From an uncultured Bryobacteraceae bacterium (GTDB lineage: Bacteria; Acidobacteriota; Terriglobia; Bryobacterales; Bryobacteraceae): 45,965 bases of DNA. Positions within the stretch are counted from its first letter, which is position 1. Each line of letters opens with the position of its first letter. A model generated the notes under the pieces. The model saw only the letters and a list, made by a program, of their open reading frames with translations, made no database searches and was not told the DNA's origin. Made by a program: the position numbers and the translations under genes. This document shows, in pieces, positions 1 to 6,842 of the stretch. Location: NCBI GenBank assembly GCA_938003835.1, contig CALKXJ010000015.1, positions 1 to 45,965 of the forward strand, written 5' to 3'.

Positions 1-62
1 ATCTAGCAACGCCCGGGCGCCGACGGTGGCCGGGTGTAGTAAAATCGGGGAGAGAAGGGTGA

Positions 63-138
63 GCCACCCTAGCTCAGCTGGCAGAGCGGCTGATTCGTAA
101 TCAGCAGGTCGCGGGTTCGATCCCCGCGGGTGGCTCCA
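63..138 (+). tRNA. tRNA-Thr (anticodon CGT)
   Basis: This is a complete 76-nt tRNA with the CCA end encoded. The acceptor stem GCCACCC (63-69) pairs with GGGTGGC (128-134), followed by T and CCA. The anticodon arm GCTGA/TCAGC encloses the loop TTCGTAA, so the anticodon is CGT, which reads ACG (Thr). The T-arm has the usual GGTTCGATCC core. A TAAAAT at 40-45 could be its -10 element, but I see no good -35. Confidence 0.96.
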
Positions 139-631
139 CGCAGGTGCACCTTTCCGTCCCCTTCGGCGCCGCCGGCGCTGCCCGCTCGGGGAAGGCCCGC
201 GGTAGGCGGGCTGCTCGCTGCTCCAGCCGCCGCGGGAGAGTTCAAGAGGCGACCTCGCTTCGGCCGATCCGGCGCAAGAAGCTGCGACCGATACGAGGGG
301 AATTTTCCCTGGTTTCACCACGGGTTGGGTTTACCCGTCTTTTCCCAACAGGCCGCGGCCGTCTTGGCATGCTCGCTTCGGCATCCGGTGACCACAACGT
401 TCGTGATCTGGCAGCGATCTCAACAAGGAGCATCTTTTGCGAGGCGGAATTCATTCGTAAGCTCTCTGCTCAATCGGTAGAAAGGCTTCAGTAATTCGAG
501 AACCGAATTACCATAAATTGGAACAGACGCTTACACCTCTTCGCTTCCGCAATCCGCTCCGGCACTGCCGGCAAACCGCGACGGACCGAATCGGCGAAAA
601 CGGCGGACTGCGGCGGCCACCGGTTCAATCT
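139..631. other. Intergenic region with no supported gene
   Basis: This gap of about 490 bp lies between tRNA-Thr and the 3' end of the UvrC-like gene. Open frames on both strands are short, arginine/proline-rich and mutually overlapping, and none has a recognisable motif or Shine-Dalgarno site. The only structure I can support is the perfect inverted repeat at 491-511. Confidence 0.6.
491..511. repeat. Perfect 8-bp inverted repeat in AT-rich spacer
   Basis: The arms GTAATTCG (491-498) and CGAATTAC (504-511) are separated by agaac. It sits in an unusually AT-rich patch of the tRNA-Thr/UvrC-like spacer. There is no T-run after it on either strand, so a protein-binding operator or RNA hairpin is as likely as a terminator. 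Confidence 0.5.
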
Positions 632-1792
632 TCAGCCCGCCGCCGGTTCGGCGCTCGCTCCAAGAGGCGTGGGCGCCGAGCGGCCCGCCTGAACCCGATG
701 GATGGCATTCACCAGGCGGCGGTAAGGCAGCGCATCGAGACTGGGGAACGGGATCCATTCGCCGTCGCGGTGGCTCGCGTAATACCAGCGGGCGAGCAAT
801 GCCAGGTGCTCCTGACGCTCCGCGGCGCCCAGTTTCACCGGCTGCAACTCCGAGACGAGATCGCGCAGCCGGCGGTCGAGCGATACGGGCCGTCCGGCCT
901 CGACCGCCAGCGGCAGCCGTCGCGGTCCGTTCCAGGCGCCCGCCAGCAGGAACCACAACAGGATCTCGTCGGCACGGGCTGAGGCCGTCACCGCCACTCC
1001 GTTCAGCCGGTCGATATCGCCCGCCAGCTCGTCACTCAACCGGATCACCTCCTGAACGCGCTGCCAACGGGCGTGCTGCCGCGCCGCCTCCTCGAAATCG
1101 AGCTCCTCGCTCAAGCGGTCGCGCGCCGCCGCAATCACCCGCAGAAGCGACTCTCCGCGCGTGGCTAGAAACTGGGCCACCCGCGCTGCCTCGCTCGCGT
1201 ACTCCTCGACGCCGACCACTTGCTGGCAGGGGCGCAGGCAGCGGTTCATCTCGCCGTAGATGCAACCGGGATGATCCGGCGAGGGCTCCAGATCCTCCTG
1301 GCAGCGCCGAAGTTGAAACAGGTCCAGGAACTCGCTCTCGAAGCGCTCGGCCGCGGCGCGCGTACGGAAGGGGCCAAAGTAAAGCGACCGGCCGCCCGCC
1401 AGGCGCGCCGTCACCTGCGTGCGCGGAAAGCGGTTGGAGAGAATCAGCTTCACATAGTGCGGCATGCGCAGCTTGATGAGCGAGCGCCAGGCGTCGGGGT
1501 AGTGCCGCCGCGCCAGCAGCCAGGCGTAGATGGCGGCCTCCAGGCGCGAGCCGACCAGCCAGTAGTCGACCCGCCGCGCCACCTCCCGCAGGTTGAGCAT
1601 CCGCGTGGCGCCGGCCGGCGGCCGCAGCAGGCGCATCAGGCGCCTCCGGAGCGACTGGGTGCGGCCAAGATAAGGCGTCCCCTGGCTGGCCCAAACCAGG
1701 AAAACCGCGGGCGCGGCGGGAGCCTCAGCGATGGCGCGATCCCAGGCCTCGCCCGCCGCGGCCTCCAGAGTCTCCGGATCGGGAAGCTCCAT
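632..1792 (-). CDS. UvrC-like protein, GIY-YIG plus UVR, without the C-terminal nuclease
   Basis: This 386-residue protein resembles the N-terminal half of excinuclease subunit UvrC. A degenerate GIY-YIG module covers about residues 25-95, with AVF in place of GVY, YLG at 41-43, an RRRL arginine cluster and E85 as probable metal ligand. F31 stands where UvrC has a catalytic tyrosine. YFGPF at 138-142 and four cysteines (164, 177, 185, 189) match the spacing of the UvrC iron-sulfur cysteines. A UVR-type helical hairpin follows at about 228-252. The RNase H-like nuclease and HhH domains of full UvrC (about 600 residues) are missing, so it is closer in size to Cho-type proteins. The first in-frame ATG after the upstream TolC stop (1818) was chosen because longer versions overlap tolC. 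It is the last gene of a TPR-TolC-UvrC-like run. Any repair role is inferred. Confidence 0.8.
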   Translation of the reverse strand: MELPDPETLEAAAGEAWDRAIAEAPAAPAVFLVWASQGTPYLGRTQSLRRRLMRLLRPPAGATRMLNLREVARRVDYWLVGSRLEAAIYAWLLARRHYPDAWRSLIKLRMPHYVKLILSNRFPRTQVTARLAGGRSLYFGPFRTRAAAERFESEFLDLFQLRRCQEDLEPSPDHPGCIYGEMNRCLRPCQQVVGVEEYASEAARVAQFLATRGESLLRVIAAARDRLSEELDFEEAARQHARWQRVQEVIRLSDELAGDIDRLNGVAVTASARADEILLWFLLAGAWNGPRRLPLAVEAGRPVSLDRRLRDLVSELQPVKLGAAERQEHLALLARWYYASHRDGEWIPFPSLDALPYRRLVNAIHRVQAGRSAPTPLGASAEPAAG

Positions 1793-1817
1793 CTTGCAAA
1801 CCCGCCCGGCCGCCGCC

Positions 1818-3101
1818 CTAGCGAAGCTGGGCCAGCAGCTCGCCGGTCTTCTCGAGCAGCCGGTAACGCGCCGCCTCGAGCGCATATCGCGCCTCGTAGA
1901 AGGCCAGCCACTTCTCATTCTCCACGTAGCGGGCCTGCTCGACCTCGCTGAGCAGGGAGCGGCCTTCCTCGAAGCGGGCCAGCGCGATGTTGACGCGCTC
2001 GCGCGCCAGCTCGAGTTCCTGCCGGGCCACCTCCGCCGCCGTCTCCGCCAGGCGGACCTGCTCGAAGGCGTGCCGCGTCTCCACGACGATCCGCCGCCGC
2101 GCGGCCTCGAGCTGGCTGCGCAGGCGCTCGATTTCGATCTCCGCCTCGGAGGCGCGCGCTGCGGCCGCCGTGCCGGTGAATACCGGGATCTCGAAGGCGA
2201 CGCCGATCTGGGTGTTGTGCCGCTGGAACTTCCGGAAAAACTCGTCGTAGTTGTTGAAGCGTGCGAAGACGCCGTATTGCGCCACTAGACTGAGCGAGGG
2301 CAACCGCGCGGCGCGCGCCGCCTTCAGGCGGTAGCCACGCGCCGCCAGCTCCGCCTCGATCTTCTGCACCTCGAGGCTCGCCTCGAGCGCCGCGGCAACG
2401 GCCGTCTCGGGAGAATCCGGCAACTGCGGAGGGCGAGTTTCCTCGGAAGCCGGCTTGACCCGGTCGCCCGCCGGATAGCCCAGCCAGGCAGCGAGCAGGC
2501 TTTCGGCATGGATAAGTTCGGCCATGTAGGCCTGAGCCCGCTGGCGCGCCCGGGTCACATCCAGCTCAGCGCGGCGGAGCTCGACCGCCAGCTCGCGCCC
2601 CTCGGCCACCCGCGCGCGCACCAGATCGGCGATGCGTTCGAGGTTTTCCACCTGCAAGACGGTGAGCTCGACCGCCCGCCCCAGGCGCTCCGCCTCCAGA
2701 AAGAGCTCCGCTGTTCGGAGCACCGCCTGCTCGCGCCGCGCCGTGGTGTCGAGCCGGGCGCCGCGCACCGCCTCGCGCGCGCCGGCCAGCTCGTGCGACA
2801 GGCGCCGGTTGAGGACGGCCGCCACGGCACGGGCCTGCACGACGGTCGGGGCGGAGCCTTCGATGCTCATGGGGAAGCCGCTCGTGTAAGCCGCCCCGCT
2901 GCCGGCGTACAGCTTTGGGATAAAAGGGTCGCGGGCGATCTCTACGTGCTGCTCGGCCGCCTGCTCGGCCAGCCTCGCCATCACCACCTCCGGGTTCTGC
3001 TCGAGGGCCCGCGCCACGGCCTGGCGCAGCGTCAACCGGTGCACGTCCTGGGCGGCATGGAGCGCCGCCGCCAGCCAGAAAACGCCAATCGCTCGTTTCA
3101 C
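1818..3101 (-). CDS. TolC-family outer-membrane efflux protein
   Basis: This is a 427-residue exported protein with an N-terminal signal sequence of about 17 residues ending near LHAAQ. It then has the two long, alanine/arginine/glutamate-rich coiled-coil repeats of the TolC/OEP family. The N-terminus has the usual LTLRQAVARALEQNPEV pattern, and the second repeat ends in YRLLEKTGELLAQL. Length and helical content fit a trimeric outer-membrane channel for a tripartite efflux or type I secretion system, but no inner-membrane pump or adaptor gene lies nearby. The start is GTG with a GGAG about 9 nt upstream. It follows the TPR gene by 27 nt and precedes the UvrC-like gene by 25 nt, so the three are probably co-transcribed. 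Substrate is unknown. Confidence 0.88.
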   Translation of the reverse strand: MKRAIGVFWLAAALHAAQDVHRLTLRQAVARALEQNPEVVMARLAEQAAEQHVEIARDPFIPKLYAGSGAAYTSGFPMSIEGSAPTVVQARAVAAVLNRRLSHELAGAREAVRGARLDTTARREQAVLRTAELFLEAERLGRAVELTVLQVENLERIADLVRARVAEGRELAVELRRAELDVTRARQRAQAYMAELIHAESLLAAWLGYPAGDRVKPASEETRPPQLPDSPETAVAAALEASLEVQKIEAELAARGYRLKAARAARLPSLSLVAQYGVFARFNNYDEFFRKFQRHNTQIGVAFEIPVFTGTAAAARASEAEIEIERLRSQLEAARRRIVVETRHAFEQVRLAETAAEVARQELELARERVNIALARFEEGRSLLSEVEQARYVENEKWLAFYEARYALEAARYRLLEKTGELLAQLR

Positions 3102-3128
3102 GCTGTTCGCTCCGTTCCTTGACTGAAT

Positions 3129-3983
3129 TCAGCCGCCGCGAACCCGCCGCAGCAGCCGCTCGGCCTCCCAGCGCGGTGGCTTGTCCGGCGTCAGCTCAGC
3201 CGCCAAATACTGCTCGAGCAGCCTGCCCGCCTCCTCCAGGTTCCGATTCGCCTCGATGAAAGCCCGTGCCTGCTGGTAAAGCACTTCCGGATCCTCAGGC
3301 GCCCTGCGCCGGGCTTCGGCGAACAGTGCATCGGACTCTGCGCTGCGGCCTTGCCGGGCGAGAAACCGCGCGACGTCCAGCAGCCGGCCGATCTGGCGCG
3401 GGGCGAGCTCGGCGGCGCGCCGGAGATGCCGTTCAGCCGAGGCGAAATCCTTACGCTTTTTCGCCAACTCCGCCAGCGCCCATTGATATTCAGCCTCGTC
3501 GAGCGGCCGGATGCGCTCGGCCAGCGCCGCCGCCTTCTCGAGCCCGCCCCCGAAGAAGCCGGGTGCACCCAGGTAATAGGAGAATAGGTCGCTCAACGCG
3601 CCGACATTGGCCGGATCGAGCTCCACCGCTTTCTCGAAGGCCTCGCGGCAGCGCGAAGCAAAACGCGGCGCCGTGAGGAAGCTCGAAGTTTCAGCCCGGC
3701 GCCCGTAAGCCTTGCCCAGCCAGTTCCAGTAGTGGGCATTCGTGGGCTCGGCCTTTACGGCCCGCTCGAGCACCTCGGAGGCCTCCTTGAACCGGCCCTC
3801 GCCGTAATAGGCCTTCCCGAGCAGGGCGAGCGCGGCGGGGTCGCTCGAAGCCGCACTTTCGAGCTCTTCGATGACCGCCCGGAACTGCGCCTTGGCGTAC
3901 AGCGCTTGCGCCCGCTCGAGGGCGCCGCCCGGCAGCGCTGCCGTCGAGCCCACTAAGGCGAGAAAAATGAATTTGTTAGCCAT
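3129..3983 (-). CDS. Exported TPR-repeat protein
   Basis: This is a 284-residue protein with a short hydrophobic signal sequence (residues 4-17, FIFLALVGSTAAL). It is followed by TPR-type helix-turn-helix repeats, for example ALALLGKAYYGEGRFKEAS and the LLDVARFLARQGRSAES segment. TPRs mediate protein-protein contacts, so it is probably a periplasmic or membrane-anchored scaffold. The longest open frame starts 76 codons earlier, but that extension lies antisense to the FG-GAP gene and lacks TPR features. The ATG at 3983 restores a signal peptide. A TATAAT lies 15 nt upstream on this strand. It heads the operon with the TolC-family and UvrC-like genes. No specific function can be assigned. Confidence 0.82.
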   Translation of the reverse strand: MANKFIFLALVGSTAALPGGALERAQALYAKAQFRAVIEELESAASSDPAALALLGKAYYGEGRFKEASEVLERAVKAEPTNAHYWNWLGKAYGRRAETSSFLTAPRFASRCREAFEKAVELDPANVGALSDLFSYYLGAPGFFGGGLEKAAALAERIRPLDEAEYQWALAELAKKRKDFASAERHLRRAAELAPRQIGRLLDVARFLARQGRSAESDALFAEARRRAPEDPEVLYQQARAFIEANRNLEEAGRLLEQYLAAELTPDKPPRWEAERLLRRVRGG

Positions 3984-3998
3984 CCACGCGACCCTCAC

Positions 3999-4004
3999 AT
4001 TATA
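3999..4004 (-). promoter_or_regulatory. Candidate -10 element of the TPR-TolC-UvrC-like operon
   Basis: The minus strand reads TATAAT here, ending 15 nt before the TPR gene ATG. No convincing -35 hexamer is visible at 16-18 nt. A transcript from it would carry only a very short leader. Confidence 0.35.
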
Positions 4005-4046
4005 TTGGATGGTCTTCGAGAGGATCGGCGTTGCCAACCAAAAGGT

Positions 4047-4052
4047 TACAAT
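4047..4052 (+). promoter_or_regulatory. Candidate -10 element directly before the FG-GAP gene
   Basis: TACAAT lies 7 nt before the ATG at 4060, with no Shine-Dalgarno site in between. This spacing would give a leaderless mRNA. No good -35 is present at normal distance. Confidence 0.35.
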
Positions 4053-4059
4053 CGTGCGC

Positions 4060-5217
4060 ATGCGTAGACTGCTGCTCGCCGGCTTGTTGCTCAGCCTGCC
4101 GGCCGCCTCGAATCTGCATGACGAGATCCCCTTTGAGAAGCACACGATCGATCTTGGCGCCGCCGAAACCTGTGCGGTAGCGGATATCAACGGCGACGGC
4201 CGCGCGGACATCGTCTCGGGCGAGAACTGGTTCGAAGCGCCGCAGTGGAGAAAGCACCGCTTCCGCGTGCTCCACTTCGAGCGGAACTACATCGACGCCT
4301 TCAGCGACCTCGTCCTTGACGTCAACGGCGATGGCCGGCCCGACATCATCACCGCCACGTGGTTCTCGCGCAAACTGAGCTGGTACGAGAACCCGGGGGC
4401 GGAACAGGGTTTCTGGAAGGAGCACATTATCGAAACCGGCTTCCCGATCGAGTTCGCCTTTCTGGTCGATCTCGACAACGACGGTCGGAGCCGGGAGCTG
4501 CTGCCGCAATACGGCTCAACGAAGGCGCCGCTCGCCTGGTACGAGCTGCGCAACGGCGCGTTCGTCAGGCATGTAGCGAGCCCGGCCAGCTACGGCCACG
4601 GCATCGGCGCCGGCGACGTCAACGGCGACGGCCGCAACGACATCCTGACGCCGAAGGGGTGGCTCGAGGCGCCCGCCGACCCTCGCTCCGGCCCCTGGAA
4701 GGAGCACTGGGAGTTCGAGCCGCTCCAGTTGCCCGCACTGGGTTTCCTCCATGTGCTCGACCTGAACGGCGACGGCCGCAACGACATTCTCACCGGCTTT
4801 GCCCACGACTACGGCATCGTCTGGCTCGAACAGGGCGTTGATCCGCGCTGGAAGAAGCACGTCATAGACGATTCCTGGTCGCAGGCCCACGCGGTCACGC
4901 TCGCGGACCTCAATGGAGACGGCCAGCTCGATTTCGTCACCGGCAAGCGCTTCCACGCCCATAACGGCAAGGATCCCGGGGACCGGGATCCGCTGGGCAT
5001 GTTCTGGTACGAGCACTTCCGGCGTCCCGACGGAGGTCTCGAATGGAAGCGCCACATCCTGGACTACAGCTCGCGGACCGGGGGCGGCATGCAGATCCAG
5101 GTGGTCGATCTCGACGGCGACGGCGACTTGGACATCGCCACGGCGGGTAAGGGCGGCCTGTTCGTTTTCGAGAACACCAGCCAGAGCGGCCGCGCTCAAC
5201 GAGCGCCTTCGAAGTAA
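4060..5217 (+). CDS. Secreted FG-GAP/VCBS repeat (beta-propeller) protein
   Basis: This 385-residue protein has a signal sequence (RRLLLAGLLLSLPAA, residues 2-16). About seven repeats follow, each carrying a calcium-binding-like loop: DINGDGRAD, DVNGDGRPD, DLDNDGRSR, DVNGDGRND, DLNGDGRND, DLNGDGQLD and DLDGDGDLD. Seven such units fit one closed seven-bladed integrin-like propeller. Similar proteins occur in Acidobacteria and Planctomycetes as extracellular proteins thought to bind carbohydrate or protein partners. No catalytic residue is visible, so function remains open. The ATG at 4060 was preferred because the longer frame runs antisense into the divergent TPR gene. Its 3' end overlaps the convergent large TPR gene by 22 nt. 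Confidence 0.87.
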   Translation: MRRLLLAGLLLSLPAASNLHDEIPFEKHTIDLGAAETCAVADINGDGRADIVSGENWFEAPQWRKHRFRVLHFERNYIDAFSDLVLDVNGDGRPDIITATWFSRKLSWYENPGAEQGFWKEHIIETGFPIEFAFLVDLDNDGRSRELLPQYGSTKAPLAWYELRNGAFVRHVASPASYGHGIGAGDVNGDGRNDILTPKGWLEAPADPRSGPWKEHWEFEPLQLPALGFLHVLDLNGDGRNDILTGFAHDYGIVWLEQGVDPRWKKHVIDDSWSQAHAVTLADLNGDGQLDFVTGKRFHAHNGKDPGDRDPLGMFWYEHFRRPDGGLEWKRHILDYSSRTGGGMQIQVVDLDGDGDLDIATAGKGGLFVFENTSQSGRAQRAPSK

Positions 5218-6842
5218 CCGGCCGCCAGCTCCGGCTTGGTCTCGACGGCCCGGCTCCAGTAGGTCCGGGCTTCCTCCGGCCGCCCCTGCTCGTTCAGCGC
5301 GTGGCCCAGGTTGAGCAGGGCCTCAGCGAAATCCGGCCGGAACGCCAGAGCCTCCCGGTAGAGTTTCACGGCATCATCGAGCTGCCCCGACTTGTGCAGT
5401 AACAGGCCGGTGTTGTAGAACAGCTCCGGCGAGCGCTCGCCCAAATCGATCAGCCGCGTGTGGAGCCCGAGGGCGCGAGCGTGATCGCCCGCCTCGATGG
5501 CGAGTGCGGCCAGGCCTCGTAGGGCCTCCACGCAGTCGGGCGCGCTCGCCAGCGCCGCTTCAAAAGCGGCGGCGGCCCGCTCCCTCTCGCCCATCCGCCA
5601 CCGGGCCAACCCCAGGTTGACCTGCGCCTCAGGCCAGTCGGGTTTCAGGCGCACGGCCGCTTCCAGCGCTTCAGAGGCGCCGAGATAGTCGGCGCGCTCC
5701 AGGCGCAAGTAGCCGAGGCGGAACCAGGCGTTCTCCCAATCCGGCTGAGCCTGGACCAGCGCCTCGTAGTGCTGCTCGGCCTCGAAGCGCTGGCCTTGTT
5801 CCTCGAGCAGCAGACCCAGATTGAACAAGGCGGCCGGCTGGCGCGGATCGAGCTTCAGGACACGCTGGTAGGCGTCGGCGGCGCGCTTTTTTTCGCCCAG
5901 CTCATGGAGCACCACGCCGAGGTTCACCAGCGCTTCCACTGAGTCGGGCTTCAGGCGCACCGCCTCCGCATAGGCTTTGGCCGCTTGCTCGAGATGCCCC
6001 ACGCGCTGGGAGGCGACCCCGAGGTTATAGCGGCGATTGAAATCCTCCGGCGCCAGCTCGACCAGCCTGGCGCAGTAGCCGGCCGCCGCATCGAAGTCGC
6101 CTGCGTCGAAAGCGCAGGCGGCCAGCCCCTCGATCGCCGCTTCGGAGAAGGGCCTGCACTTCAGCAGGCGCTCCGCGAATTCGCGCACAAGCGCCATGTC
6201 TTTCTCGGCGATGCCGAGGGCGATGAGGTTCACCATCGCCTCCTCGCACTCGGGATAGCGCTCGAGGAGCTTCCGGTAGAGCTCGACCGCTTCGCGCGCC
6301 CGACCCAGCATCTGCATGGCAAGCGCACGGCCCACCAGCGCCGGCTCGCGCGCGGGATCTTGCTCGAGACATCGCTCCAGCGCGGGGAGCGCCTCTTCGG
6401 GCCGTTCAAGCTGGAGCAGGCACACGCCCAGGCCGAGCAGTGCGTCCGCATTCTGCGGCTCGCCCTCGATCACTTCGCGAAAGCGCCGGACCGCTTCCTC
6501 CCAGCGGCCCGTTTTTTCCAGGCACACGGCCAGATTGAAGGCGCCGCCGGGATAGCCGGGCGCCAGCTCGAGCAGGCGGGCATAGCTGGCCGCGGCCTCC
6601 TCGTAGAGCTCGAGCTCGAACTGAAGGTAGCCGCGCGCGGCGTAAATGGCGGGCGTGGGCTGCCCGTCGTGAACCGCCGTATCGAGCTCAGCCAGCGCTT
6701 CACGCGCCTTCCCGGCGAGGTGCAGCGCCACCGACTTGGCGAGGGCCCGTTCGGCAGGCCGCAGTCCATCGTCGCCGAGCTCCTCGCCTGCGGGAACCGG
6801 ACGCGGCGCGGGTTGAGAGCCGTTCCTCCCGTTCTCCTTCAT
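5196..6842 (-). CDS. Large cytoplasmic TPR-repeat protein
   Basis: This is a 548-residue protein built almost entirely of tandem TPR units of 34 residues from about residue 30 to the C-terminus. Recognisable repeats include AIYAARGYLQFELELYEEAA, ALLGLGVCLLQLERPEEAL and EALVNLGVVLHELGEKKRAA, and I estimate 14-15 units. There is no signal peptide or membrane helix, so it should be cytoplasmic. TPR arrays of this length act as adaptors, and some fused families are O-GlcNAc transferases, but no catalytic domain follows here. Its ATG overlaps the stop codon of the upstream zinc-finger/LamG gene (ATGA), which argues for coupled translation and a shared role. Confidence 0.86.
   Translation of the reverse strand: MKENGRNGSQPAPRPVPAGEELGDDGLRPAERALAKSVALHLAGKAREALAELDTAVHDGQPTPAIYAARGYLQFELELYEEAAASYARLLELAPGYPGGAFNLAVCLEKTGRWEEAVRRFREVIEGEPQNADALLGLGVCLLQLERPEEALPALERCLEQDPAREPALVGRALAMQMLGRAREAVELYRKLLERYPECEEAMVNLIALGIAEKDMALVREFAERLLKCRPFSEAAIEGLAACAFDAGDFDAAAGYCARLVELAPEDFNRRYNLGVASQRVGHLEQAAKAYAEAVRLKPDSVEALVNLGVVLHELGEKKRAADAYQRVLKLDPRQPAALFNLGLLLEEQGQRFEAEQHYEALVQAQPDWENAWFRLGYLRLERADYLGASEALEAAVRLKPDWPEAQVNLGLARWRMGERERAAAAFEAALASAPDCVEALRGLAALAIEAGDHARALGLHTRLIDLGERSPELFYNTGLLLHKSGQLDDAVKLYREALAFRPDFAEALLNLGHALNEQGRPEEARTYWSRAVETKPELAAGYFEGAR

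Noticed and set aside
1220-3122. Several + strand open frames over the TolC/UvrC-like genes
   Set aside because: They are antisense shadows of clearly conserved genes, with no domain pattern.
3984-4211. N-terminal extension of the exported TPR protein
   Set aside because: It runs antisense to the FG-GAP gene and would bury the signal peptide.
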